From: Avena insularis
Taxonomy: Eukaryota > Streptophyta > Magnoliopsida > Poales > Poaceae
Assembly: GCA_023614405.1 (NCBI GenBank)
Contig: CM042684.1
Coordinates: 470,093,650-470,157,649, forward strand
Length of the DNA stretch: 64,000 nt
Direction: 5' to 3'
Each line of letters starts with the position of its first letter. Positions within the stretch are counted from its first letter, which is position 1. Position numbers and translations under genes: made by a program. Below, piece after piece: positions 8,904 to 21,319 of this stretch. The notes beneath the pieces were generated by a model, which worked only from the letters and a program-made list of their open reading frames with translations, did not search any database and was not told the origin of the DNA.

Positions 8904-11900
8904 ATGGCTGAGGCCTCATCTTCTGCCATGGTGGCGACGGCGGCGATGGCTTCAGCAGCGGAGAAGGAGAGCTTTCACGGGGTCTGGATCCCCTGCGTCC
9001 TTGATGACGCCAAGCTTCGCGTCGTCAAGAATGAAGGCCTCCTCCGCACCGGCGACTGGTGGAGCGGCTTCGGACAAATTGTCCCCACCCCCAACGCCGA
9101 CGAGCGAGTGCATTTCGGCACTCACCTCAACAAAGGTTTGAGTTTTCCTCCCTCAGATTTCTTTTCTAAGGTTATAGATCATTACAGAGTGCAACTCCAC
9201 CATCTCCCCCAATCTCTCTTTTAGAGATGAGCACTTACGCCTCTTTGTGTGAGGGGTATCTCGATATTAGGCCGAGTCTTCTTCTTTTCCGGTTTTACTT
9301 TCATACCCGGCGAAATTCCATCACTGCCGGTAATTGCTACATTACCGGAACTCTTAGCTTTTCTATTAGGAGAGAGCGAGTCTATCCTAGGATTAAGGCT
9401 AGTGAGTCTGTTAAAAAGTGGCCATCCACGTTCTTTTATCATAAGGATAAACCGGCTCCCGACAAAGCTACTGCTTTGCTGCCTTTTGATGACAGTGCCG
9501 CTACGCCCTAAGAATCCTGGGACGCAGATGCTCTAGCTCTTACTGGTGATCTGCTTCTCGCAAAGAGGCGGATCGAATATCTGATGAAGCACAAGGGTAT
9601 GAAAGGATCTGATTTGGTCCACTGCTGGCTAGCGCGCCAGATTCAGCCTCTCCAACATCATGGTGATCGGCTTATGCACTCCATCACCAAGAGCAAGATG
9701 GATTCTCTCTGGATCTGCTCCAAGTCTTATTCGGATAAGGACTACGAGTCCCAAATCAAATGGCTAATCAAGGAGTGGGTCGAGAGGAAGATTCTGGATC
9801 TGTCCTTGGACATGCATTCGGCTGACGATCTCGTGACACTAGTAAGTTTTCCAACAGTAACTCGAATTATGCGTTCATCTATACATTGCCGTGTCTTTTT
9901 GCAATACTGAGATGTTTCCTCTTTTCAGCTTGCTGACCTCCCCGAGTCGGAGTTTGCTCCTCTCAAAGGATATCCTCCTGAGTTATCTCAGGATGATGGA
10001 GAATTGATTCCACTGTCGGAGGTGCTTACTAAAAAACGTAAGACTCCGATAGTGTCTATTGGCACAAAGGAAGTGCCCGTTGTGAAGAGGTAAAACTTCC
10101 TCACAAGGTCTTTGTATTTTATTTTTCATTCTTTCTGAAGTGTAACGATCTTCGTTCTATTACCTCTTCAGAGCTAAACAACTCACCAAGGGCAAGGGCA
10201 AAGGAGGCTCCTCGAAGCCCTACGCCAGTCAAAATTGAATTTGACTTCTCTTGCCGCAGCGCCTCCAACTCCTGCCCCACGGCCTTCCACAGCGCCGGAG
10301 ATTACTCCATCTCCGCCGGTTACAAAAGATCCGACTCAATAATCAGAGCCAGTGATCCTTGGCTCCCAAACCAACGTCACCACGGGTGACTCGGTACTTG
10401 ATAAGGGTGAACCCGTTCAGGGTAATGATCCCTCAGTAGAAGTTTTCACCGAAAACCTCCCCAGCAATCCGGGTATTGCCAAACTTGGCATTACTCAGAA
10501 ATCTGCAGAAGAAATCCAATGGCTAGCTCAGCAATTCTTGGAGAGCTGGAACATCACCGCCGAGGAAGAAGCACAAGAAGCCGAGGACGTCAAGTACTCC
10601 GAGCTTCTTGACCAAGTTCGTCTTCACGATGAGAAGCTGAAAGCCGGCGTGCTTCTGCCACCGCCAGTAATCCCGCTTACCCTCGCCGAAAAGGTTACCA
10701 CTAAGGTGAACATGAGTCTACGCAAGCTTACTCATGAACAATATGTAAGTCGGAATTCCAACTCACTTTTTACTTTATTTCATACCATATCCTCTAGCCC
10801 CCAAGCATGAAGTTGGATAGACAATCCAGATTTATGCTTTCATAGGATGCCAAAGAACGAACTAGTGTAGCCCCCAAGGCTCGTGCTGATATTAGTTAAA
10901 ATATTAGCTCGAGTCTTTAGTAGACTTCTGACTCTGGGTATTATTCTGACTTACAGAAATTTAATGCTTATAACTAGGAATTATTAACGAATATTTGCAA
11001 TAAGCGGAGAGAGATCAGAGCTCTCCGTCTTGAAAATGCTCAATTAAAGGTTTCAAAGGATGAGGCTGAAGGTAATCATTTCAAGCCTTAACCTTATTGT
11101 TTTTGCTTTCATAGTCGAATTTCCTATTCAACTGTTGTCTTTTTCTTACAGCACTGGTCAAACAATCATGTGCAATGATTGAAGTGGCCGATAATTTTAA
11201 GACCCTGGAGGTGGAGAACGCCGACTTACGGCGGGAACTGAATAAGCTTAAGGCCGATCATGAGCGCATCATTGCTAGCATTCTTGAATCCTCCTCCATG
11301 GCCACCGAAGAACATGATCGAAAGATCACGGTCCAAGATCAGAAAATCTCGGATCTCAATAACGAGTTATTCAGAGAGAAGGACATCACTCAAGCTCTCC
11401 GGGATGAACTCTAGAGTATTCGAGCGGAGAAGACCAAAGTCGATGATTCCATCTTTGGTAATTTTTGCATCTCTAACTTTTAGCTCTTTTCGATTCCTAA
11501 GAATCCGGATATATTTATGACTTTGCTTTTATATATGCAGCTCCTCTGAACTTACTGGATTCTTCCTTCACTGAATCTCACACCAGCCGGCTTACAGAAG
11601 TCTGCGATTTGCTTCATGATTTCCGCCAATCATTGGAGGATATTGGCGAAGTTCTCAAAGTTCCGGACATGAACATAATGTCTGCCTTTGAGGTGCGAGA
11701 TAAGGCCAAGGATATGCCCTAGCTCATCCAGGACTGGAACATGTCCTATGCGTGGACCGCAGCACATAATGCCCTTACCATGGTTATGAGCCACCATGGA
11801 AGCATGGAGATCTGGCTAGTAACCAGGGGTTATTCAATTGTGGACAAAGATGGACATGAGAAAGACATCAAGGCCATCATGGACTCATGCGCCGGTTATG

Positions 11901-12022
11901 AATGTCATGTGGCTGATCTGACCAGCTACAACACTCCTTTCTTCACTCGTGTGGAAACGCCTCCTCCACCTGCCAAAGCAACAACCGAAGTTTCGACGAC
12001 GAATAAACCATATCAAATTTGA
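8904..12022 (+). pseudogene. Antisense accessory gene of the Tat element (PF04195-like plus coiled coil)
   Basis: This gene runs opposite to gag-pol. It starts at MAEASSSAMV (8904), and the first part reads GVWIPCVLDD...LSFPPSDFFSKVIDHYRVQL then, after a one-base frame change near 9210, SLCEGYLDIRPSLLLFRFYF, the pattern of the 'putative gypsy-type transposon' domain (PF04195). A further block (9584-9840) with LVHCWLARQIQPLQ follows. Introns appear at 9841-9928 (GTAAGT...TTTCAG) and about 10090-10170 (TAAAACT...CTTCAG). Later parts are Glu-rich (10352-10747) and coiled coil (11175-11414: heptads in LEVENADLRRELNKLKADH), then a helical C-terminal segment to 12022. Stops at 9222, near 10240, 11412 and 11720 break it. 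Such antisense ORFs are known in Tat elements; their role is unknown. Confidence 0.75.
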
Positions 12023-12677
12023 ACATCTCGGAAAGATATCAAGGCAAGGACAATGTCTCCAGTGAGCCGGAGGCTCCTACCTCTCCTCCTGCATCATAGA
12101 ACACCAGAAAAACAATGTGTTATTCTGAAACAATCAGATTGTAAATAAGTAGTTTAATACTTTTGCTAGTGCTAAGATTTAATGCTTCTATTTAGCACTT
12201 TTGATTTTATTTTGTCGTGCCTGAAATTTTTACATAAGCACTTTTTGTTTTGCCTATACTTATCACTATATCTAGCTTTCCGCCTCGTCCCTTTCGTGAG
12301 CCGGCCAACCTTCCACACGGAAACTCTGCCGAGCAACGGAGCTCAATTGCTAAACCAGTTTAAACTCAGAAACAGAGCCGGCTTTCAGTACCAACAATTC
12401 ACTACTCGGAAAATGCCTGCATTCGGCAATCAGATAAAGAACCCAAGTATAGACTAGAAATTTAGATTTACACCCGAAGGTAGCATTTTTTTAATCGGAA
12501 ATCTAACCAGAACAAACATGAGCATAAAGTACTTTCAAGTATTCTGGGATTTTCGACTGTGACATGATCATTCGAATATAAGATGGTAATATAAAACTTC
12601 TCAGAAAAGATTGAGGTAACCAATACTTTATTTCTCATTGAACATGTACACATATATGATTATAAAGAAAGAATTTT
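12023..12677. other. Spacer between convergent accessory gene and pol
   Basis: This is AT-rich DNA where the plus-strand accessory gene and the minus-strand pol converge, so it should hold both 3' untranslated ends. TGTAAATAAGTAGTTTAATA at about 12139 could belong to the plus-strand polyadenylation region. The open frame at 12182-12457 has no domain and is not called. Confidence 0.4.
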
Positions 12678-13940
12678 TTAAGAATAAAAGGGACGTATCT
12701 CAGCAATATTCCACGGTCTGTCTAATTTTTCTGGGTCTGTACTACCTCCAACTCTCTTTCTCTTCTTAGTAGCAGGTCTTTCTTTGATTGGCCGCATATC
12801 AGTTAGATAGTAAGAACCATTGAACATTACTCGGCTAACTAAAAAGGGCCCTTCCCATACTGGGGAAAGTTTGTGCTTTCTTTTCTGCACAAGCCAGAGA
12901 ACCAAATCACCCTTATTGAAAGACCGGTTTCTGACTCTCTGCCTATGATACTTGCGTAACTTCTGCTGATAGGTTGTTGATCTTATTTCAGAAACGACGC
13001 GAACTTCTTCGATTAAATCAAGATCATTTTGTCTAGAAATTTCGGCATCCTCCTCAATATATGCAGCAACTCAGGGAGAAGTATGAATCAAATCACTAGG
13101 AAGAACTGCTTCTACACCATAAACCAAGAAGAAAGGTGTATATCTGGTTGACCTGTTCGGAGTTGTTCTTAAGCTCCATATTACAGATGGTAATTCATCT
13201 GCCCAAGCCCCCGCAGCACGATGAAGTGGTGCTTCAAGTCTTGGTTTGAGGCCTTGTAGGATTAAACCATTTGCTCTTTCAACTTGTCCATTAGCCCGTG
13301 GATGTGCGACTGACACAATGTCAAGCCAGATATTTTGTTCATCGCAGAATTTAGCGAGCTCTCCCATAGAAAAATTACTCCCGTTGTCCGTAATAATACT
13401 ATGTGGATAACCGTATCGGATTATAACGTACTTGACAAATCTTTTGGTTGTTGCTCCATCACAACTTGTGACGGGTTTAGCCTCAATCCATTTTGTGAAC
13501 TTATCCACCATCACTAGGAGGTGAGTAAATCCGCTTGGAGCCTGTTTAAACGGTCCTACCATGTCAAGCCCCAAGACCATGAAAGGCCATGTTATAGGTA
13601 TTGTCCGCAGCTGATCAACCAGAATATGAGCTTGTTTGGCGTACCTTTGGTAGCCTTTGCATGTCTTGACCAGTCGTTCGGCATCTGCACTAGCTGTAAG
13701 CCAGAAAAATCCATGTCTAAAAGCTTTTGCCACTAAATATTTGGCTGCAGCGTGATGACCGCATTCACCTTCATGGATTTCCCTTAGGATCTCTGCTCCT
13801 TCTACCGGAGATACACAGCGCTGAAAGACCCCAAATACACTCCGCTTATAGAGCTCACCACTTATGACAGTGTCGGTTTTTTCTCGTCGGACGATCTGCT
13901 GGCTCAGAACCTCTTCTTCGGGTAATTTTGCATCTACCAA
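12678..13940 (-). pseudogene. Integrase of the Tat-type element
   Basis: A 289-codon open frame (13940-13071) holds the zinc-binding region and the RNase H-fold core: GLDMVGPF (first Asp), IITDNGSNF (second Asp) and GQVERANG (Glu) give the D,D,E triad. The N-terminal HH-CC motif is damaged: GECGHH is present, but the usual CxxCQ reads CKGYQ, so one zinc-ligand cysteine has become tyrosine. After a TGA at 13071-13073, a second frame (12905-12678) has the C-terminal domain, WLVQKRKHKLSPVWEGPFLV...GSYYLTD, typical of gypsy integrases. The frame upstream of 13940 leads back to RNase H. The split and the lost cysteine make it inactive. Confidence 0.88.
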
Positions 13941-14086
13941 GTAATCAAGGTAGGGTTGAGTCCATCTGGGAAAATCATAGCCAGAGCTGCTACTAAAGGT
14001 GAGTGGGATTTGGTCGAATATTCCCCGTCTACTCCTTTTATAGAGGGAACTTTGAGGTGCTCTAAAAAAGCGCCATTCGGGACTTT

Positions 14087-14466
14087 CTACCGTGCAGAGC
14101 CCTCATTTTTTGTTTGAGGGATGTGTTGAACTTCAAACCCTTCAAACGATTTAGCTAGTTCATCCATGACAGCTGTATATGCTGCCATGTGTTTGTTCGC
14201 ATTATAGATATCCGACACTTGTTGAGCAACAAGATCCGAATCTCCATAACACATTAATCGTCGGATGCCGATATCCTTAGCAATCTGGATTCCATGCAGT
14301 AGTGCTTCATATTTGGCAATGTTGTTTGTTGCTGTGAAGTGAATCTGCAACACATAGAAAAGTTTGTCTCCTTGGGGTGATTTAAGAACCACGCCAGCCC
14401 TGAGCCCCCGAGCACTTTAGACCCGTCAAAATGTAGGGTCCAGTATTCCGATTCTTTGAGGGTCAT
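14087..14466 (-). pseudogene. RNase H domain of the Tat-type element
   Basis: Two overlapping frames make up one domain with a frameshift near 14370-14400. The first (from 14466) has YWTLHFDGSK (first catalytic Asp); the second (14392-14087) has NNIAKYEALLHGIQ (Glu) and MCYGDSDLVAQQV (Asp). The segment after it ends QTKNEGSAR where intact copies usually have an N-x-x-A-D motif, so the last acidic residue also appears lost. It follows RT on the minus strand and is separated from it by a degraded linker (14467-14655). Confidence 0.85.
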
Positions 14467-14655
14467 GTTTTCTATTGTCTATGTCTAATCAATGACAAAG
14501 TCAGCGAGGATTTGGGATTTGATTGCTGTATGAGGTTTGTACTCAATATCGAAAGCTGAAAGCTTTATGCCCCATTTAGCGACGCATCATGTAGCATCGC
14601 TGTTGTTGATTATATCTCTCATGGGAGCTGTGCTCACCACGGTAATATGATGTTC

Positions 14656-15627
14656 CTAAAAGTAATGCCATAGCTTCCGGGATGTGAAGAACACACTGTA
14701 AGCCAGCCTTTGATAGTGCGGATACCATTGTTTTGATTCAGTTAGGACTTCGCTGAGGTAGTAAGTCAGACACTTCACCAGGTGTTCCTGCTTTTCCTTT
14801 GGTCTTTCCACCACCACGACGACACTGACGACTCTATTTGTCGTAGCGAGATAGAGCAACATCTGTTCATGAGGTTCCGGTGTTGCAAGGATAGGAGCGG
14901 ACGAGAGTACTGCCTTCAGGTCTTGTAATGCAGCTTCAGCTTCATCAGTCCAAACGAACTTTTTGGTCTTTTTCAGGAGCTTGTAGAGTGGTGCAGCTCT
15001 TTCAACGAGCCGGCTAACAAACCGACTGACTGCAGCAATACATCCAGTTAATCTTTGAACGTCCTTTAGACGAGTTGGCCTAGAAATATTGAGTATAGCC
15101 TTGATCTTGTCACGGCTCACCTCTATGCCTCTCTGTGACATGATGAAACCTAACAACTTTCCGGCTAGTGTTCCAAAGAAGCACTTCTTTGGATTAAGCA
15201 TTATGTTATATTTATGTAGATTGGTGAACATTTCCTCCAAGTCAAAAATTAAGGTTTCCTTCTTTTTGGACATCACCGCAATGTCGTCCACATATGCATG
15301 TACATTGCGTCCAATTTGATCGTGGAGGCAACACTGCATAGTGCGCTGGTATGTAGCTTATGTGTTCTTGAGCCCAAAGGGCATCATAACGAAACAGAAG
15401 GTTCCGAAGGGGGTTACGAATGAAGTTTTGACTTTGTTTGATTCTTTCATTCGGATTTGGTGATAACCGGAATATGCGTCGAGAAAACATAGGAGTTTCG
15501 AGCCTGCCATAGAGTCGATAACTTGATCAATTCTAGGCAGAGGGAATGGATCTTTGGGACAAGGCTTGTTCAAGGCAGTATAATCAACACACATCCTTAA
15601 ATTAGTGGTGTCCTTTTTAGGGACCAC
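14656..15627 (-). pseudogene. Reverse transcriptase of the Tat-type element
   Basis: The frame from 15627 gives MCVDYTALNKPCPKDPFPLP, FLDAYSGYHQI and FVMMPFGLKNT, then a TAA at 15358-15360. In the same frame it resumes with QIGRNVHAYVDDIAVMSK (the YVDD active site), the LGFIMSQRGIEV box and the connection domain (15339-14656), ending LAYSVFFTSRKLWHYF. The stop lies between the conserved boxes, and further stops lie upstream (about 15640-15900) in the pre-RT region. The motif pattern is that of Tat-lineage RT rather than chromovirus RT (FIDD). Confidence 0.9.
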
Positions 15628-15935
15628 TACAGGATTGGCCGACTACTCAGTGTGCATGACCTCTTCTATGAATCCGGCTAACTCAAGCCGGGCTAGTTCC
15701 TTAGCTATTGCTTTTCGCTTTTCATCACCAAAACGTCGTAAGGACTATTTGACAGGTTTAGCATTTGGGTGTACATTTAGAGAGTGCTCAGCAAGTTCCC
15801 TAGGTACTCCGGTCATGTCAGATGGCTGCCATGCAAAGATGACTTGATTTGCCTGGAGGAACTTGACGAGCGCGCTTTCCTATGCATGGTCTAAACCTAC
15901 TCCTATCTGGGTCACTTTGGAGGAATCATCATCCT

Positions 15936-16886
15936 TCAAAGGCGTCGTCTTTGTCTCTTCCGATGCCTTGACTTCTGGAGTCGGCTTTGTAACCTCCTTC
16001 TTCGTGCGGGCATCTCGGACGGGTCGATGGTCTTCTTGATCTCCTGGTACTCCTGGGCGTGCAGCACGGCTTCAGCAAAGGCAGTATTTCCATCCTCACA
16101 CTCTCGCACTTTCTTCGGGTCTCCCCTGATGGTGATCATGCCTTTGGGACCTAGAATTTTCATCATATTGTAAATGCAACACGGACGAGCCATAAAAGCC
16201 CAGTAAGCCGGTCGTCCGAATCTAGCATGGTAGGCGCTCTTGAACGGGACCACTTCAAAGGAAAGTGCTTCCGTCTAGTAGTTCTTTGGAGTTCCAAAGG
16301 TAACATCCAAACTGATCTCTCCCAGGGAATTGGCTTGTCTTCTTGGGACAACTCCGTTAAAGATCACAGAGCTGTGATTCAGCTGTGTCTCCTAGATTCG
16401 CATCCGACGTAGCATTTTGACATATAGAATATTGATGTTCCTACCATTGTCCATGAGAGTCTTGGAGAAACCACAGCCGTCAATAAGTGGATTGACGACT
16501 AAGGCATATTTTCCTTGCCTGTGCAATTTAGGCGGATGATCAACACGGTCAAAGGTGATTGCCACTTCTAACCAGTCTAAGAATTGCGGGACATCCAAAA
16601 CAGTTGCCTTTAGCTCATGCAATACTGCTTTCTTGACCTTAGCTGGTTGAGACCCAAGGAAAGTGACATAAGTGTCCTTCTTCGTTGGGAAGTTCTTTTT
16701 TCCCATCCGACTTGGGATTTGAAGGCTCTGCTTCCTCCATGTCGGAATCTTCCTTGGTCTCTCTTTCTTTTTTGGGATTCTTCTTTCCCTTCTTTCGCTT
16801 AGCCCAGTAGCCAGCGGAATCGTCTTTTTTAATGTCGTCATTGAAACGACACTCAACATTTGTGTGGGATGAGCCCCCGTTGGCAT
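15936..16886 (-). pseudogene. Aspartic protease and pre-RT linker of the Tat-type element
   Basis: The frame 16886-16392 ends with ALVVNPLIDGCGFSKTLMDN then GRNINILY, the retropepsin active-site region, although the usual D-G-G/D-S-G triplet reads D-N-G. After frame changes around 16250-16390, the frame 16253-15936 reads AYHARFGRPAYWAFMARPCC and MKILGPKGMITIRGD, the conserved linker between protease and RT in Tat elements. An acidic tail follows. At least two frameshifts break the region. Confidence 0.8.
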
Positions 16887-19253
16887 CTAAGTGATGCACA
16901 CCCGGTTTATTGGCAATGTCGGCCCAAGAGTAGGTTTTGCCAGGCTGCTGGTCTTCTCTACCTTGTACCCTTGAGGTCCCACGACCGCGTCCGTGGCTGC
17001 CGCCGTGCCCTCCTCGTCCTCCAAACCCAAAAGTAGTAGTGACCACTGATGTTTCCGCGTTGGGTTTTTTCCGAGGTATTCTAGCGCTTCTGAGCTTGTT
17101 GCTTCGACTGTTTTGCCGACTGTGGTACAACCAGGATGTTAAGTAGCCCTTCTGCATCATCGTCAGCATCTGCATATTTGCTTGCCATTTCTATCATCTC
17201 TCCCAAATCAGTGACCTTGTCACACTTCAAACGGTGACGCAGCAAACCAATTAGGAGTCCTGCAATGAAAGCTTAAATCGCAGTTTGATCGTTTACTCCT
17301 TCACAGGAGTTCTTGGTGTCGATCCATCGCCCGACGTAATCTCGGCAACTTTCTCCGGCTTTATGGGTGCAACACTGTAGGTCTCCTACCTTACAAGGCC
17401 TCTGATATGTGCCTTCAAAATTCTGAAAGAACGTGCTTTACATGTCATACCAGTTGTGGATGGTATTCTCCGAAAGTTCATTGAGCCAGGGCCGTGCCAT
17501 CTTCTGCAGCATGAGTGGGAGATACCGGGTTGTGACCAAGCTATTTCCGCCTTTGGCAATGCAGCAAGCCTGGAAAAAATCCTGGAGCCAAGTATCTAGC
17601 CGAGCTACACCGTCGTAGGGCTGAATGTGTCTTGAGATAGCGAATCCTTCCGGGAATCTTGTTTCTCGAACCGCGGTCCGGAGCATTTTGGACCCACGTA
17701 GATATCGTTGTTCTCGTAGTGCCACGCCTCTATGTTAGAATTGCTGGTGTCTCGCATCACTAGGTGACAGAGAACACCGTCTTGGTTGTTGGCTATGGCT
17801 GCGGTGCCTTGGAGCCGGACTTCTACTCCTGCCACCACCTCCTCCGCCACGACGCCCTCCTTGGCCTCCTTGAGAGCCGTTGTGATGGATGCTTGGTGGA
17901 GAGGGTGGTGCAGATGGATTGTTTCCGGCTGATCGCCGACCTCCGTCCGGAGCGTCACTGTTCCGGTTCTGGGGAGCGACGAGCCCCCTGCCGGCTTGAC
18001 TCGGCATGGTGTCCGTCATCCTGTTGTCCGTCATTTCCCTCATTGTGATGAGATCCAGCCGGATGGCCTGTGTGTCTAGGAGGTGGCATCCTTTGATGGC
18101 CCTCCTCCCGATGCTGCTCTTTATTGTCTTCCCTGCGATTGTTCGACTCTCGTTGGGGAGGGTTCCTCGGAACTAGTGCAGCAACCGCGTCTCGCTCCGC
18201 AGCCGGAGCAACATTGCTCCAGTCACGTGTGGTTCTGTGTCGTTGCCCTGAAGATCCGGTTCTTGAGTAATTATCTTCCCGACGGTCGGAATGATGATGT
18301 TATTCCGGGTCCCGTTGGGGCCTGTCATTCTAGGCCAGATCTATGCGACATTGGTCGGATTGAGAGATCAGTTTTCTGCTTCCAGATTTCGCGACCTTCT
18401 GCTACTCCATACCCTTGGTAAGTAGATTTACGCCCAACCGGACTTGATCTAGGTTTGGATTGTTCGCCAGGATGTCTCGAGCCGCGGCAATGTTTTGCAC
18501 TGGTGTTGGATACACTAGATATCCCTTGCTGTCGAGTCGAGGTGCTCCTGGGTCTCCCTCAAAGAGGACTTTGCGGACCTCCAGAAATTTGTTGGCCTGC
18601 ATGTGGCCTTTCCGGGCCTTCTGATGCTGTAGAGAGATGAACTGCTCCACAACAGCAATGCGCTTCTTCTCTTCCTTGAATTTGTTAGCTTCATCCAGGA
18701 GTACTTGACGATGCGCTTCTAGGGCTTGAGCCCTTTCTTCCAATTCTGCAGGGGTAAGTTCTACAGTGGTAGGGATTGGTGTTGTTAACGCATCTCCGAT
18801 GAGTTTACGAGCACCAGCGGTAATCACGTATCCATCAACTAGAGCATCCTTTGGCTCGTTTGGGATTAAGGCTCCATCCGAGTCTTTGTTGTAATCTTCG
18901 GCAATCACTTCCTCTGTTGGAGGATCTTTCACCGGAGTATTGTTCTTATTGTTCCTCTTCTTTACCTTCTTGGCAACGCCGGTAGCAAATACGGCTTTTG
19001 GTCGGTTTCCCGGAGTCAAGCTCTGATCGATACTTTCAGACATCTGGACGTCGGGATTACCTTCGAGATCCATGTCAGCTTGCGCTTTGGGAGAGTTTTC
19101 CCTAGATCCTTCATACATGGCTTCTCCTTCTTCTGCAGCTTTGGGGTTGAAATCCTCTTCATATTCCTCGGAGAACTTTCGGAAATCCGCCAATGTCATG
19201 GAGTCATCCGAAGATGTCGGTAAGTTGGTGTTTGTTCTGATCGCCTCTAGCAC
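16887..19253 (-). pseudogene. gag (C-terminal two-thirds) of the Tat-type element
   Basis: Frames on the minus strand give, in order, a Lys/Glu-rich N-terminal part (19253-18402, 283 codons, with a helix around EELEERAQALEAHRQVLLDE-like sequence), a Pro/Arg/Gly-rich part (18043-17600), and the retrotransposon gag core 17725-17438: GVARLDTWLQDFFQACCIAK and KMARPWLNELSENTIHNWYD. Then comes a basic Gly/Arg-rich stretch (17175-16960, GRGGHGGSHGRGRG). The frames shift several times. The N-terminal end is separated from the rest of gag by the solo LTR at 19380-20731. Confidence 0.75.
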
Positions 19254-19379
19254 CGAGTCTTCGTTGTCTCCAGCATCGGCAGAGCCGGATCTGGATCCAA
19301 CATATTCGACAAAGTGTGATGCGTGCGTCCTGAGGTAGTTGCGGCTTTCCTCTTGGGCTTCCTCGAAATGGTTGATGCT

Positions 19380-20731
19380 TGATACGTCATAAACGTATCT
19401 ATAATTTTTGTTCCATGCTTGTTTTATATCAACTTTCTTATGTTTTGTTCACACTTTGAGGTATTTTTATACATTTTCTGGAACTAACCTATTAACAAGA
19501 TGCCACAGTACCAATTGCCTATTTTATGCTGATTTTGGTTTCATAAAAGCTAGTAAAGTTATTCTCGGAAATGGACGGGACAAAAGCCAAAGTCAATATT
19601 TTACCCGAAGCAACACGGAGACTGAAGGGGAGACGAAGTGGCGCACCAGGGCGGCCACACCTAGTGGCCGCGCGGGCAGGGGCGCGCCACCAGGTGGTGT
19701 GGGCCCCCTGGAGCTCCACCGACCTTGCCCCTTCGCCTATAAAAGCCTCCCGAGACAAAAACCCTAGGTACCAGATCAGAATTCCACGAAAAGTTTCGCA
19801 GCACCACCGCCACCGAAGAGGAGATTCGAGGGACAAAAGTCTCTGTTCCGGCACCCTGCCGGGATGGGGAAGTGCCCCCGGATCCATCTCCATCGACTCC
19901 ACTGCCATCTCCATCGCTGTTGCTGACTCCCATAATGAGGAGGGAGTAGTTCTCTCTGGATGCTAAGGGCTCTACAAGTAGCTATGTGTTCATCTCTCTA
20001 TGCGTGATCTTATTGAGATCATGAGCTTTGTAATCTAAGATCTATTCTACTACTCAAGTGCTTTAATTAATCTCTGCTTATCCCCATGTGTGTGAAATTG
20101 ACAGTGTGCACACCGTGTGGCACTTTGGCTAAGGTTACATAAATACTTATCATGAGTATGATTTGAGTTGGATGTCTCTATAAGATTGTGGTGTTTACTG
20201 GAACCATCTAGCGCTCAAGGTGATAGTGAGGGGTTATCTAGATGGGGAATGCGAACTTTAAGGTGTGTTGTTATAGCCCTACATCGTCCAACCGGAGAGT
20301 AGTTCAGGGTAGCATCATGAAGATAAGATATTTATATGAGAGTGTCCACTAGTGCAAGTATGATCCCTAGGCCTTGTTTCTAAGCATTGAAACACCGTTT
20401 ACAATCAGTCTTGTTACATGTTTGCTTGCTGCCACTCTTATTTCAGATTGCAATTACCACTTATAATCATCCATATTACTTGTATTTCACTATCTCTTCA
20501 CCGAACTAGTGCACCTATACACCTGACAAGTGTATTAGGTGTGTTGGGGACACAAGAGACTTCTTGTATCTTGATTGCAGGGTTGCTTAAGAGGGATACC
20601 TTTGACCACTTCCTCCCTGAGTTCAATAAACCTTGGGTGATCCACTTAAGGGAAACTTGTTGTTGTTCTACAAACCTCTGCATTTGGATGCCCAACACTG
20701 TCTACAAGAATAGAAGCGTGCGTAGACATCA
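19380..20731 (+). mobile_element. Solo LTR, Athila/Sabrina-like family, inserted in Tat gag
   Basis: This 1,352-bp sequence has TGATACGT...ACATCA ends and matches 30498-31907, the 5' LTR of a non-autonomous element, along its length. It has no internal region. The flanks ATGCT (19375-19379) and ATGGT (20732-20736) are a 5-bp target duplication with one mismatch. The Tat gag continues on both sides. It contains a TATA-like CCTATAAAAGCC at about 19736. A solo LTR forms by recombination between the two LTRs of a full element, so this family arrived after the Tat element. Confidence 0.92.
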
Positions 20732-20856
20732 ATGGTCTCGAGAACCTCATCCACGCTTGCGTCTTGCATCATCATGCACCTCAACGTGTGCCTCAGGAAA
20801 GGTTGGTCTGTTCCGGTGTTGGAAGAGCCGGAACCAGAGTTGTTGTCTTGCTCCTC

Positions 20857-21282
20857 CTAGATCTCGATCTCGATGAGAGTATAGATCTGGTATTCGACCT
20901 TGCTAGGGAGATCCACTCCAGATCCGACATTCACCGTAAGATCTTCTTCAGGCTCAGCTTTCTCCACTATCTCCGTGTTAGGTGCGGGTTGGGTGGGATT
21001 ATGGTTTTCCGAGATCCAGAACTCTGCCGCCTCCGCGGACAAAGTGGACCCAGAAACTTCTTCTGCCTCTATCATCACCACTAGGGTGGGTGGGGCAGGT
21101 TCAGCGAAACCAATGTAAACATCGATCTTGCCAAAAGACATGATGGTGTAGGCAGTCACAACCTCCCTAGCCGGAATCCAGGTCTCATCGAGAACGATGA
21201 GAGGGACGTCGCTGGCATAGAGGATGCGACTGACGGTGATTGTCTCGCCGATTCCGATTCTTGCAGATTCCGCTCGGAACAT
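20857..21282 (-). pseudogene. gag N-terminal part of the Tat-type element
   Basis: The frame begins at the first ATG after the PBS (MFRAESARIG, about 21282) and reads to a stop near 20857, with VVTAYTIMSFGKIDVYIGF and an acidic end. Translation begins 20-odd bases after the PBS, as expected for gag. The rest of gag continues beyond the solo LTR at 19253. The domain itself is not a recognised gag fold and may be a lineage-specific N-terminal extension. Confidence 0.55.
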
Positions 21283-21299
21283 AGATCCGAAGCTCACTT

Positions 21300-21317
21300 G
21301 CCCCACGGTGGGCGCCA
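21300..21317 (-). other. Primer-binding site of the Tat-type element
   Basis: The minus strand reads TGGCGCCCACCGTGGGGC two bases after the 5' LTR edge. It has the TGG start of a PBS; I do not assign the tRNA. It proves that 21320-21841 is the 5' LTR. Confidence 0.85.
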
Positions 21318-21319
21318 AC

